Source: Arthrobacter sp.
GTDB taxonomy: Bacteria > Actinomycetota > Actinomycetes > Actinomycetales > Micrococcaceae
Assembly (NCBI GenBank): GCA_025464545.1
Contig: JAODMA010000369.1
Span: forward strand, 1 to 5,706
Direction of reading: 5' to 3'
Length of the DNA: 5,706 nt
In this document: positions 1-4,673 of the stretch, piece by piece
How positions within the stretch are numbered: the first letter of the stretch is position 1
Layout: each line of letters opens with the position of its first letter
Translations under genes and position numbers: made by a program
The notes under the pieces: model-generated
Databases searched by the model: none
The model's input: only the letters and a program-made list of their open reading frames with translations
Told to the model about the DNA's origin: nothing

Positions 1-41
1 GGCGCCGGCGTTCCTGCGGTTGTACGGTTCGGCGCGCTCAT
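1..41 (-). CDS. Start of the second ABC exporter subunit (partial, cut by window edge)
   Basis: Only the first 13 codons are visible, reading MSAPNRTTAGTPA. The ATG (plus-strand positions 39-41) overlaps the TGA stop of the upstream ABC gene (38-40) in an ATGA junction, the classic sign of translational coupling. A strong Shine-Dalgarno sequence, GAGGAGG, lies about 5 bases upstream of the ATG, inside the last codons of the upstream gene. The polar, Gly/Thr/Pro-containing start is a common type of cytoplasmic N-terminal extension in actinobacterial half-transporters. The product itself cannot be read from this window. That it is the partner subunit of a heterodimeric exporter is inferred from the coupling and from the degenerate ATPase site in the neighbouring subunit, which needs a partner with a competent site. 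Confidence 0.65.
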   Translation of the reverse strand, partial: MSAPNRTTAGTPA

Positions 42-1777
42 GCCGCCTCCTCGGCCGCGAGCTGCGAGTTCACAATCTCCTGGTACGTCGGCGACGTCTC
101 CAACAACTCACGGTGCGTGCCCCGCCCGACGATCCGGCCGTCGTCGAGCACTAAGATCTGCTCGGCGTCGATGATGCTGGACACCCGCTGGGCGATGATC
201 ACCAGGGTGGCGCCGGCGGTGTGCTGCTTGAGGGCCTGCCGGAGCCGGGCGTCCGTGGCGGTGTCCAGCGAGGAGAACGAGTCGTCAAAGATATAGAGCT
301 CGGGCCGTTTCACCAGGGCCCGGGCAATCGCGATCCGCTGCCGTTGCCCGCCGGAGACGTTGGTGCCGCCCTGCGAGATGGCCGCGTCCAGCCCGCCCTC
401 CATCTCCCGGACAAAGTCCTCCGCCTGCGCAATCCCCAGTGCCCGCCAGAGTTCGTCCTCTGTGGCGTCGGGTTTGCCGTAGAGCAGGTTGCTGCGGACC
501 GTGCCGGAGAACAGGTAGGGCCGCTGCGGGACCAGGCCGATGTGCCCCCAGAGCAGGTCCGGGCGCAGTTCCCGGACGTCGACGCCGTCGATCCGCACCG
601 ACCCGGCCGTCGCGTCGAAGAGCCGCGGCATGAGGTTCACGAGGGTGGTCTTGCCGGAGCCGGTGCTGCCGATGATCGCCGTCGTCTGCCCCGCGCGGGC
701 AGTGAAGCTGATCCCGCTCAGGACCGGGGCCTCGGCACCCGGGTACGCGAAGCCGACGTTGCGCATCTCAAGCTCGCCGCGGCCCGTGCGGCCGGCAAAG
801 CTGACCGGGTGCTCCGGCGGCCGGACGCTGGATTCGGTCCCGAGCACTTGGCCGATCCGGTCCGCCGAAACCGCCGCGCGCGGGATCATGATCGCCATGA
901 ACGTGGCCATCATGACGGACAACAGGATCTGCATCAGGTAGCTCAGGAAGGCGATCAGGGTGCCGACCTGCATGGAGCCGTCCTCGATCCGGAACGCGCC
1001 GAACCAGATCACCGCCACGCTGGAGACGTTCACTACCAGCATCACCACCGGGAATGCGAGCGCCATCAGCCGGCCGGCGCGCAGGGCGGTGTCCGTGACG
1101 TCCTCGTTGGCTTTCCGGAAGCGGGCGGTCTCCAGATCCTCCCGGACGAAGGCCCGCACCACGCGGATGCCGCTGAGCTGTTCGCGTAGCACCCGATTGA
1201 CGGTGTCGATCCGGGTCTGCATCAGCCGGAACAGCGGAACCATCCGGCTGAGGATCAGCGCGATCCCCATCAGCAGCACCGGCACGCTGGCGGCGATCAG
1301 CCAGGACAGCTGCGCGTCCTGCCGGATCGCCATGATGATTCCGCCGATGCAGAGCATGGGCGCCGCGACCATCATGGTGGCGGACATCAACACCAGCTGC
1401 TGGACCTGCTGGACATCATTGGTGGAGCGGGTGATCAGGGAGGGAGCGCCGAAACGGGTGACCTCCTGCTCGGAAAACTCCGCCACTCGGCCGAAAACCG
1501 AACCGCGCAGGTCCCGGCCCATCCCCATCGCGGCCTTCGCCCCGAAGTACACCGCGGCGATGGTGCAGGCGATCTGCAGCAGCGTGACCAGCAGCATCAC
1601 TCCGCCGAGGCGCAGGATGTAGTCCGTGTCCCCCTTTGCCACGCCCTCATCGATGATGTCTGCGTTCAGGGTAGGGAGGTACAGCGAGGCAATGGACTGC
1701 GCCAGCTGGAAGACGACGACGGCGAGCAGAAGCCGCCGCTGCGGCCGCAGGTATTCGACGAGCAGTTTCCAGAGCAT
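38..1777 (-). CDS. ABC exporter half-transporter, membrane domain fused to ATPase, subunit with degenerate catalytic residues
   Basis: A 579-residue type IV (B-family) ABC exporter half: six-helix membrane domain over about residues 1-310, nucleotide-binding domain over about 335-570. The ATPase shows an A-loop Tyr345, Walker A GSTGSGKT (370-377), Q-loop Gln418, signature VSGGQ (474-478), Walker B YIFDD (495-499) and D-loop SSLD (502-505). Asp499 stands where the catalytic Glu normally is, and Gln530 stands where the H-loop His normally is. The same pair of substitutions is known in the degenerate subunit of heterodimeric exporters such as TM287/288. Expected role: ATP-driven export of a lipophilic compound, drug or lipid; the substrate cannot be told. 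The start at 1777 is preferred to an in-frame ATG at 1804 because GGGAG lies 5 bases upstream and the protein then begins MLWKLLVEYLRPQ, the usual elbow-helix start. It is translationally coupled to the next gene and divergent from the gene at 2181. Confidence 0.93.
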   Translation of the reverse strand: MLWKLLVEYLRPQRRLLLAVVVFQLAQSIASLYLPTLNADIIDEGVAKGDTDYILRLGGVMLLVTLLQIACTIAAVYFGAKAAMGMGRDLRGSVFGRVAEFSEQEVTRFGAPSLITRSTNDVQQVQQLVLMSATMMVAAPMLCIGGIIMAIRQDAQLSWLIAASVPVLLMGIALILSRMVPLFRLMQTRIDTVNRVLREQLSGIRVVRAFVREDLETARFRKANEDVTDTALRAGRLMALAFPVVMLVVNVSSVAVIWFGAFRIEDGSMQVGTLIAFLSYLMQILLSVMMATFMAIMIPRAAVSADRIGQVLGTESSVRPPEHPVSFAGRTGRGELEMRNVGFAYPGAEAPVLSGISFTARAGQTTAIIGSTGSGKTTLVNLMPRLFDATAGSVRIDGVDVRELRPDLLWGHIGLVPQRPYLFSGTVRSNLLYGKPDATEDELWRALGIAQAEDFVREMEGGLDAAISQGGTNVSGGQRQRIAIARALVKRPELYIFDDSFSSLDTATDARLRQALKQHTAGATLVIIAQRVSSIIDAEQILVLDDGRIVGRGTHRELLETSPTYQEIVNSQLAAEEAA

Positions 1778-1858
1778 CCGTACTCCCAGCCACGTGTCCC
1801 GCACAGTGATTCGAACGCCAGTTTACGTCCGCGGGTTGCCTGCGGGGGCTGGGAGTTT

Positions 1859-1873
1859 GCCGGGAACCCCGGC
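1859..1873. repeat. Short perfect inverted repeat upstream of the ABC operon
   Basis: The arms GCCGGG (1859-1864) and CCCGGC (1868-1873) are exact reverse complements around a 3-base centre. It lies 82 bases upstream of the ABC start codon, where an operator or a hairpin in the ABC leader could sit. Six-base GC-only arms arise easily by chance in DNA of this composition, so the functional case is weak. Confidence 0.3.
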
Positions 1874-1906
1874 GCGTCCCAAGGTCGCCTGCCCGGCGGC
1901 CATCAG

Positions 1907-1928
1907 GCCCTTGCGAGTCCACAAGGGC
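1907..1928. promoter_or_regulatory. Perfect inverted repeat overlapping the -35 box, candidate operator
   Basis: The arms GCCCTTG (1907-1913) and CAAGGGC (1922-1928) match perfectly around an 8-base centre, giving a 22-base dyad. The left arm covers the first half of the -35 hexamer at 1911-1916, and the right arm lies in the promoter spacer. A repressor dimer bound here would block RNA polymerase. No regulator gene is present in the window, so the binding protein is unknown. As it lies 130 bases before the ABC start, it could affect both directions. Confidence 0.45.
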
Positions 1929-1939
1929 GGTGCTATAAA
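1911..1939 (+). promoter_or_regulatory. Likely sigma70-type promoter for the rightward membrane-protein transcript
   Basis: The -35 box TTGCGA (1911-1916, 4 of 6 consensus bases) and the -10 box TATAAA (1934-1939, 5 of 6) are separated by exactly 17 bases. A TG at 1931-1932, one base before the -10 box, makes it an extended -10. The expected start of transcription is near 1946. This is the best promoter match in the window and one of its few A+T-rich spots. The resulting leader before the GTG at 2181 would be about 235 bases long. Confidence 0.6.
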
Positions 1940-1946
1940 ACCCATA

Positions 1947-1967
1947 TCGGCCGGTTCACCCGGCCGA
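1947..1967 (+). promoter_or_regulatory. Perfect inverted repeat at the predicted transcript start
   Basis: The arms TCGGCCGG (1947-1954) and CCGGCCGA (1960-1967) are perfectly complementary around the 5-base centre TTCAC. The predicted transcription start at about 1946 lies immediately before it, so the RNA would begin with an 8-bp GC-rich stem-loop. That could protect the 5' end, or the DNA dyad could be an operator downstream of the promoter. It is not followed by a T tract and no gene ends here, so a terminator is unlikely. Confidence 0.45.
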
Positions 1968-2074
1968 CACCCGTCCCCTTCAAGGATCCAGGGAGGCCCG
2001 TAGAGGTCACCGATACCAGCTCACGGCCTTTAACGATCCGGGATGGGATGCATCCACGACATCTCACCCACACA

Positions 2075-2108
2075 GGGGTTTCCGGCAGCAAAAGCGGCCG
2101 GAAGTTCC
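2075..2108 (+). promoter_or_regulatory. Long stem-loop in the leader of the small membrane-protein gene
   Basis: The strands 2075-2086 and 2097-2108 pair over 12 positions. The core is TTCCGGC (2080-2086) with GCCGGAA (2097-2103), continued outwards by three G-U pairs and two G-C pairs. Two further G-C pairs lie inside an A-G mismatch and close an AAAA loop (2090-2093). It lies about 70 bases before the GTG at 2181. A folded leader element is the simplest reading; no T tract follows, so it does not look like an attenuator terminator. Confidence 0.4.
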
Positions 2109-2180
2109 ATCACCCAACGCTGCAACGGGGAACAGCAGCAGGCATCCGGAGCCACTCAACCGGCTGTTGATGGGATTGCG

Positions 2181-2429
2181 GTGGACCAAACCACCATCAT
2201 TGCGTACGCCGTCGGCTACGTCGCGGCGATCTTTGGCATTTTTCTCTTATACCTGCCCATACTTATCGGCCTTGGCCTGCTCCTGCTTCTGGCAGGCGCG
2301 GTCAGCCTGGTCGTCCTCCTCCTCAAGGCCGTGACAGTCGGGCTGTACTGGTACCTGGCCCGGCTGTTCAAGACCCCTACCGGCGGCCTCCACCGCGGCG
2401 CAGGCGGCGGGGAGCTGCTTCCACACTGA
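2181..2429 (+). CDS. Small hydrophobic membrane protein of unknown function
   Basis: An 82-residue protein from a GTG start. Residues about 6-52 form one long hydrophobic stretch, IIAYAVGYVAAIFGIFLLYL and onwards, with a Pro-containing bend near residue 26, best read as two closely packed transmembrane helices. A third, more amphipathic segment with aromatic residues, VGLYWYLARLF, follows a Lys at about residue 49, and the C-terminal tail is Gly-rich and polar. I do not recognise the family. The reading frame is open back to an ATG at 2043, but that upstream part has no ribosome binding site, is polar and Gln/Ala-rich, shows weaker third-position GC, and contains the leader hairpin. The GTG has GGGA 5 bases upstream, a weak but placed Shine-Dalgarno. 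A rare TTA leucine codon is at 2247-2249. It is followed 110 bases later by the serine hydrolase and could be co-transcribed with it. Confidence 0.55.
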   Translation: MDQTTIIAYAVGYVAAIFGIFLLYLPILIGLGLLLLLAGAVSLVVLLLKAVTVGLYWYLARLFKTPTGGLHRGAGGGELLPH

Positions 2430-2467
2430 CAGGTTCAGATGAATCTGGAATGGCGTCCGCGTGTGGC

Positions 2468-2497
2468 TTGGACATGCCCGTAGCAGGGGCATACGGT
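2468..2497 (+). promoter_or_regulatory. Possible promoter for the serine hydrolase, with a dyad in its spacer
   Basis: TTGGAC (2468-2473) and TACGGT (2492-2497, of the TAnnnT type common in actinobacteria) are 18 bases apart. Each hexamer is only a partial match. The spacer is filled by a perfect inverted repeat, ATGCCC (2474-2479) and GGGCAT (2487-2492), around 7 bases. A start near 2504 would give a leader of about 36 bases to the ATG at 2540 and would place the alternative ATG at 2450 outside the transcript. Confidence 0.3.
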
Positions 2498-2539
2498 TCA
2501 GGAAACCCCTCCCTCATTGATCGGACGATCCTGAACATC

Positions 2540-3454
2540 ATGACCCCCGCCGGACAGCAGCAGGAGCCGAAGCCGGCACGGGGCGGCCGCCGCCGCGCCC
2601 CTCTGGTGTGGGCTGTCGTCGTCCTTGTCCTCTTCGCCGCCGTCACCGCCGCCGTCGTCCGCAGCGGTCCGGTCCCCAGGACCGACTTCCTGGCCTCCCT
2701 GGAAACCCAGTTCCAAGCGGCCCCGCCGTCGGAGGCCGCGCATTCACCGCATGCCCCGTGGGACGCCGCGGCCCTGGACGCGGAGATCCAGCGGATCCTG
2801 AGCGAGAACAAGGGGTACCGGATCGGCGTCGCGTTGGTGGACAACGGCGGCGGGGAACCGACGGAATACGGCGACGCCACGCCCTACGCTGCCGCCAGCA
2901 CCGCCAAAATCATCACCGCCGCCGCCTACTACCACCTGGTGGAAACCGGCGAGAAGTCCCTCGACGTGCCGCTGGGCAGCTTCGACGCCGCGTTCCAGCT
3001 CAAGGCCATGATCAACACCAGCAGCGACGATTCCTGGCTGCTGCTGATGCAGGACATCGGGTACCCCCGGTTGATCGAATACGCGGGGTCGGTGGGCCTG
3101 CAGTACGACCCGGAACAGAACCTGGTGGCGCCGGGCGGCATGGCGCTGCTGCTCCGGCAGCTCGCGACCGGGACGCTGCTGAACCCGGAACACACCGGGG
3201 AGCTGTTGGGCTACATGCAGCAGACCAACAACGAACGCCTCATCCCGGCCGCGCTGGACCCGGCGATCACGGTGCAGCACAAGTATGGGGAGGTGGAGGG
3301 GTACGTCCACGACGCGTCCATCCTGAGTTCCGGCGGGCGCTCCTACTCCCTGGTCATCTACACCTGGGGCGAGGACGCCGTCGAAAGTGAGGAACGGCTG
3401 GCCGTCATCCACGACCTGACACGCACGGTGAGCGGGGCCCTGTTCGGTAAGTAA
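2540..3454 (+). CDS. Membrane-anchored serine hydrolase of the beta-lactamase / penicillin-binding fold
   Basis: A 304-residue protein with a short basic cytoplasmic start (GRRRAP at 16-21), one membrane anchor at about 22-40 and a linker rich in Ala and Pro to about 75. An extracytoplasmic domain follows that resembles class A beta-lactamases. The serine motif SxxK is S120-T-A-K123. The region MINTSSDDSW (157-166) aligns with the SDN motif but has Asp in the Asn place. K248-Y-G250 aligns with KTG, followed by the GYVHDASI stretch typical of the fold. The omega loop with the deacylating Glu166 of class A enzymes appears to be missing, so hydrolysis of beta-lactams is doubtful; a cell-wall peptide or other serine hydrolase role is more likely, but unproven. 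No lipobox is visible. I chose ATG 2540 because the protein then starts just before the basic patch and anchor. An in-frame ATG at 2450 would add 30 residues without membrane character. Neither start has a clear Shine-Dalgarno sequence. Confidence 0.82.
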   Translation: MTPAGQQQEPKPARGGRRRAPLVWAVVVLVLFAAVTAAVVRSGPVPRTDFLASLETQFQAAPPSEAAHSPHAPWDAAALDAEIQRILSENKGYRIGVALVDNGGGEPTEYGDATPYAAASTAKIITAAAYYHLVETGEKSLDVPLGSFDAAFQLKAMINTSSDDSWLLLMQDIGYPRLIEYAGSVGLQYDPEQNLVAPGGMALLLRQLATGTLLNPEHTGELLGYMQQTNNERLIPAALDPAITVQHKYGEVEGYVHDASILSSGGRSYSLVIYTWGEDAVESEERLAVIHDLTRTVSGALFGK

Positions 3455-3476
3455 AGGCCCGAAACAGGCCCGGGCC
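3435..3476 (+). terminator. Possible terminator hairpin spanning the hydrolase stop codon
   Basis: GGGCC, TGTT and CGG (3435-3447, with one bulged C) can pair with CCG, AACA and GGCCC (3459-3471, with one bulged A) around a loop that contains the TAA stop. An alternative shorter stem pairs GGCCCG (3456-3461) with CGGGCC (3471-3476). The following bases are only mildly T-rich (CTCTTGTGT, 3479-3487), so intrinsic termination is possible but not certain. Confidence 0.35.
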
Positions 3477-3481
3477 GCCTC

Positions 3482-3510
3482 TTGTGTCCCCCGGCCAGGG
3501 CCCCTAACGT
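3482..3510 (+). promoter_or_regulatory. Possible promoter of the SDR oxidoreductase gene
   Basis: TTGTGT (3482-3487) and TAACGT (3505-3510) are spaced by exactly 17 bases, giving TTGnnn and TAnnnT boxes. A start near 3517 would give a leader of about 39 bases to the ATG at 3556. Each hexamer matches the consensus at only 3 of 6 bases; spacing and position make it the best candidate. Confidence 0.35.
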
Positions 3511-3555
3511 GAAGGCGTTCCCGGTTTCGGAAAGTCACTCACGAAAGGCTGCACC

Positions 3556-4365
3556 ATGGAAGACACCACCAGCTTCCTGCCTGCCACGGCGATCGTCACC
3601 GGTTCGGATTCCGGCATAGGCCGCGCCACGGCCGTGGCCCTGGCGAAGTCCGGACTGAATGTGGGCGTTACCTGGCATTCCGACCAGCAGGGCGCCGAAG
3701 ATACAGCCGACGAGGTCCGCGGCCTGGGGCGCCAGGCCGCGGTGCGGCGCCTGGATACCACCGATGTCCGCGCCGCGGCGGCCACCGTCGACGCGCTGGC
3801 CGACGATCTGGGCGGGGTGGACGTGTTCGTGAACAACGCCGGTACCGGCGACGGCGTGAAGTTCCTGGACCTTGACCTCGAGACCTGGATGCGGACCCTC
3901 GATACCAACCTCAACGGTGCCTTCGTCTGCCTGCAGGCCGCGGCCCGGCGCATGGTCAAGCAGGGCAAGGGCGGACGTATCATTGCCGTCACCAGCGTCC
4001 ATGAGTTCCAGCCACGGGTCGGCGCCTCGGCCTATGACGCGTCCAAGCACGGTCTGGGCGGGTTGATCAAGACCATGGCACTGGAGCTGGCCGCGTACGG
4101 CATCACCGCCAACAACGTGGCACCGGGAGAGATCGCCACCCCCATGACTGGGCAGACGGACCAGGACCCGACACAGACCGACCGGCCGGGCGTTCCCCTT
4201 GGGAGGCCGGGGGACGCGCGCGAGGTGGCAGCCGTCATAGCGTTTCTGGCCTCCCCGGCCGCCAGTTACGTCACCGGCTCCTCCTGGGCAGTGGACGGCG
4301 GCATGCTGCAGATGGGCCCGCAGGCCGGTTCGCACATCACCGGGCACGAGTGGCGGAAGGGCTAG
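3556..4365 (+). CDS. Classical short-chain dehydrogenase/reductase (SDR family oxidoreductase)
   Basis: A 269-residue cytosolic NAD(P)-dependent oxidoreductase with all the hallmarks of a classical SDR. The cofactor loop TGSDSGIG is at 15-22 and the structural NNAG motif at 93-96. The catalytic set is Asn118, Ser147, Tyr160 and Lys164 (YDASK), with PG at 190-191 after the substrate strand and the terminal VDGG at 246-249. The end of strand 2 reads VGVTWHSD, with no Asp at the position that marks NAD preference, so the cofactor is left open. It resembles FabG-type 3-oxoacyl-ACP reductases and glucose 1-dehydrogenase-like enzymes. The substrate cannot be assigned, and no lipid-synthesis or sugar genes adjoin. 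About 20 extra residues, GPQAGSHITGHEWRKG at the end, follow the usual SDR C-terminus. The ATG start is well supported by AAAGG 7 bases upstream. It appears to be a single-gene unit with its own promoter. Confidence 0.93.
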   Translation: MEDTTSFLPATAIVTGSDSGIGRATAVALAKSGLNVGVTWHSDQQGAEDTADEVRGLGRQAAVRRLDTTDVRAAAATVDALADDLGGVDVFVNNAGTGDGVKFLDLDLETWMRTLDTNLNGAFVCLQAAARRMVKQGKGGRIIAVTSVHEFQPRVGASAYDASKHGLGGLIKTMALELAAYGITANNVAPGEIATPMTGQTDQDPTQTDRPGVPLGRPGDAREVAAVIAFLASPAASYVTGSSWAVDGGMLQMGPQAGSHITGHEWRKG

Positions 4366-4391
4366 GCCGCACGGGCTGGCACCGAAAAGCT

Positions 4392-4414
4392 TGCCGCGCA
4401 GGGTGGCGCAGGCA
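4392..4414 (+). terminator. Possible factor-dependent or U-less terminator hairpin after the SDR gene
   Basis: TGCCGCGC (4392-4399) pairs with GCGC (4406-4409) and GGCA (4411-4414), with one bulged A and a 6-base loop. It starts 27 bases after the SDR stop codon. No T tract follows. Actinobacterial terminators often lack one, so the call is only tentative. Confidence 0.3.
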
Positions 4415-4479
4415 CCGATCTAGGGGCAAGATAAGGAAACCGGGTTCAACACAAATCACGGACCTCGGAAGCCCGCGCA

Positions 4480-4542
4480 CGGACACCAACCGTGTCCGGT
4501 CCACGCCCGCTACCCGGGCGCGTCGAGGCTGCCGGGGCCTCG
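4480..4542 (+). repeat. Three tandem perfect stem-loops
   Basis: The first stem is CGGACAC (4480-4486) with GTGTCCG (4492-4498). The second is CGCCCG (4504-4509) with CGGGCG (4515-4520). The third is CGAGGC (4524-4529) with GCCTCG (4537-4542). All stems are perfect with 5-7 base loops and lie 3-5 bases apart. They could be a composite terminator, a structured leader of the two-component operon or part of a small RNA; the sequence does not decide. Confidence 0.4.
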
Positions 4543-4673
4543 GAATACCTCCCAGCTCACGTGCAGGAGACGCCGCAGTTTTGGATTTCGCCTGAGAACC
4601 GGGGATTAGTGCCGGGAGCGCGGAATGCGCTTCACCGGCCGGTTCCGGACCCGGGCTTTTCCAGGGGGTCACC

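Larger units (their letters stand above)
1778..2180. other. Divergent intergenic control region (about 400 bases without a convincing gene)
   Basis: This stretch separates the leftward ABC operon from the rightward membrane-protein gene. It holds a rightward promoter, three perfect inverted repeats (1859-1873, 1907-1928, 1947-1967) and a long imperfect hairpin (2075-2108), listed separately. Open frames run through parts of it but lack ribosome binding sites, known motifs and the strong third-position GC bias of the real genes. For the leftward ABC operon the minus strand offers only weak promoter candidates, for example a TAAACT box around 1821-1826 with no good -35, so that promoter is not called. 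No riboswitch consensus that I know (TPP, cobalamin, SAM, fluoride, ydaO/c-di-AMP, T-box) could be recognised. Confidence 0.6.
4366..4673. other. Intergenic region between the SDR and the two-component operon
   Basis: This stretch of 308 bases holds no convincing gene. Short open frames in it lack a ribosome binding site, recognisable motifs and consistent third-position GC. It contains a bulged stem-loop just after the SDR stop (4392-4414), a CACGGAC direct repeat with 21-base spacing (4457 and 4478), and three tandem stem-loops (4480-4542). The promoter of the response regulator must lie here, but only a weak candidate is visible: TTGGAT (4581-4586) with ATTAGT (4605-4610) at 18-base spacing. 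Confidence 0.6.

Noticed and set aside
152..154. Rare TTA leucine codons (152-154 in the ABC gene, 2247-2249 in the small membrane protein) as a developmental switch
   Set aside because: TTA control through bldA is a Streptomyces feature. This DNA gives no sign of coming from such an organism, and two isolated codons are not evidence.
221..1622. Several plus-strand open frames inside the ABC transporter gene
   Set aside because: They are Arg/Pro/Ala-rich translations of the wrong strand; the minus-strand frame has complete ABC motifs.
2046..2055. Ten-base perfect palindrome GGATGCATCC
   Set aside because: It has no loop, no partner repeats and no clear relation to the promoter; a chance palindrome is sufficient.
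2043..2180. N-terminal extension of the small membrane protein from ATG 2043
   Set aside because: No Shine-Dalgarno sequence, weaker third-position GC, polar low-complexity sequence, and it contains the long leader hairpin; GTG 2181 fits better, though not decisively.
2450..2539. Thirty-residue N-terminal extension of the serine hydrolase from ATG 2450
   Set aside because: The extension shows no signal or domain character, lacks a ribosome binding site and would overlap the candidate promoter at 2468-2497. ATG 2540 gives a normal basic patch plus anchor topology.
2744..3538. Antisense open frame (264 codons) opposite the serine hydrolase
   Set aside because: Composition-driven shadow: no recognisable domain, low-complexity Gly/Val/Arg/His content, and the hydrolase frame is well supported.
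3535..4347. Long antisense open frame (270 codons) across the whole SDR gene on the minus strand
   Set aside because: It mirrors the SDR reading frame, as expected in high-GC DNA, lacks family motifs, and the plus-strand protein has every SDR hallmark and a good ribosome binding site.
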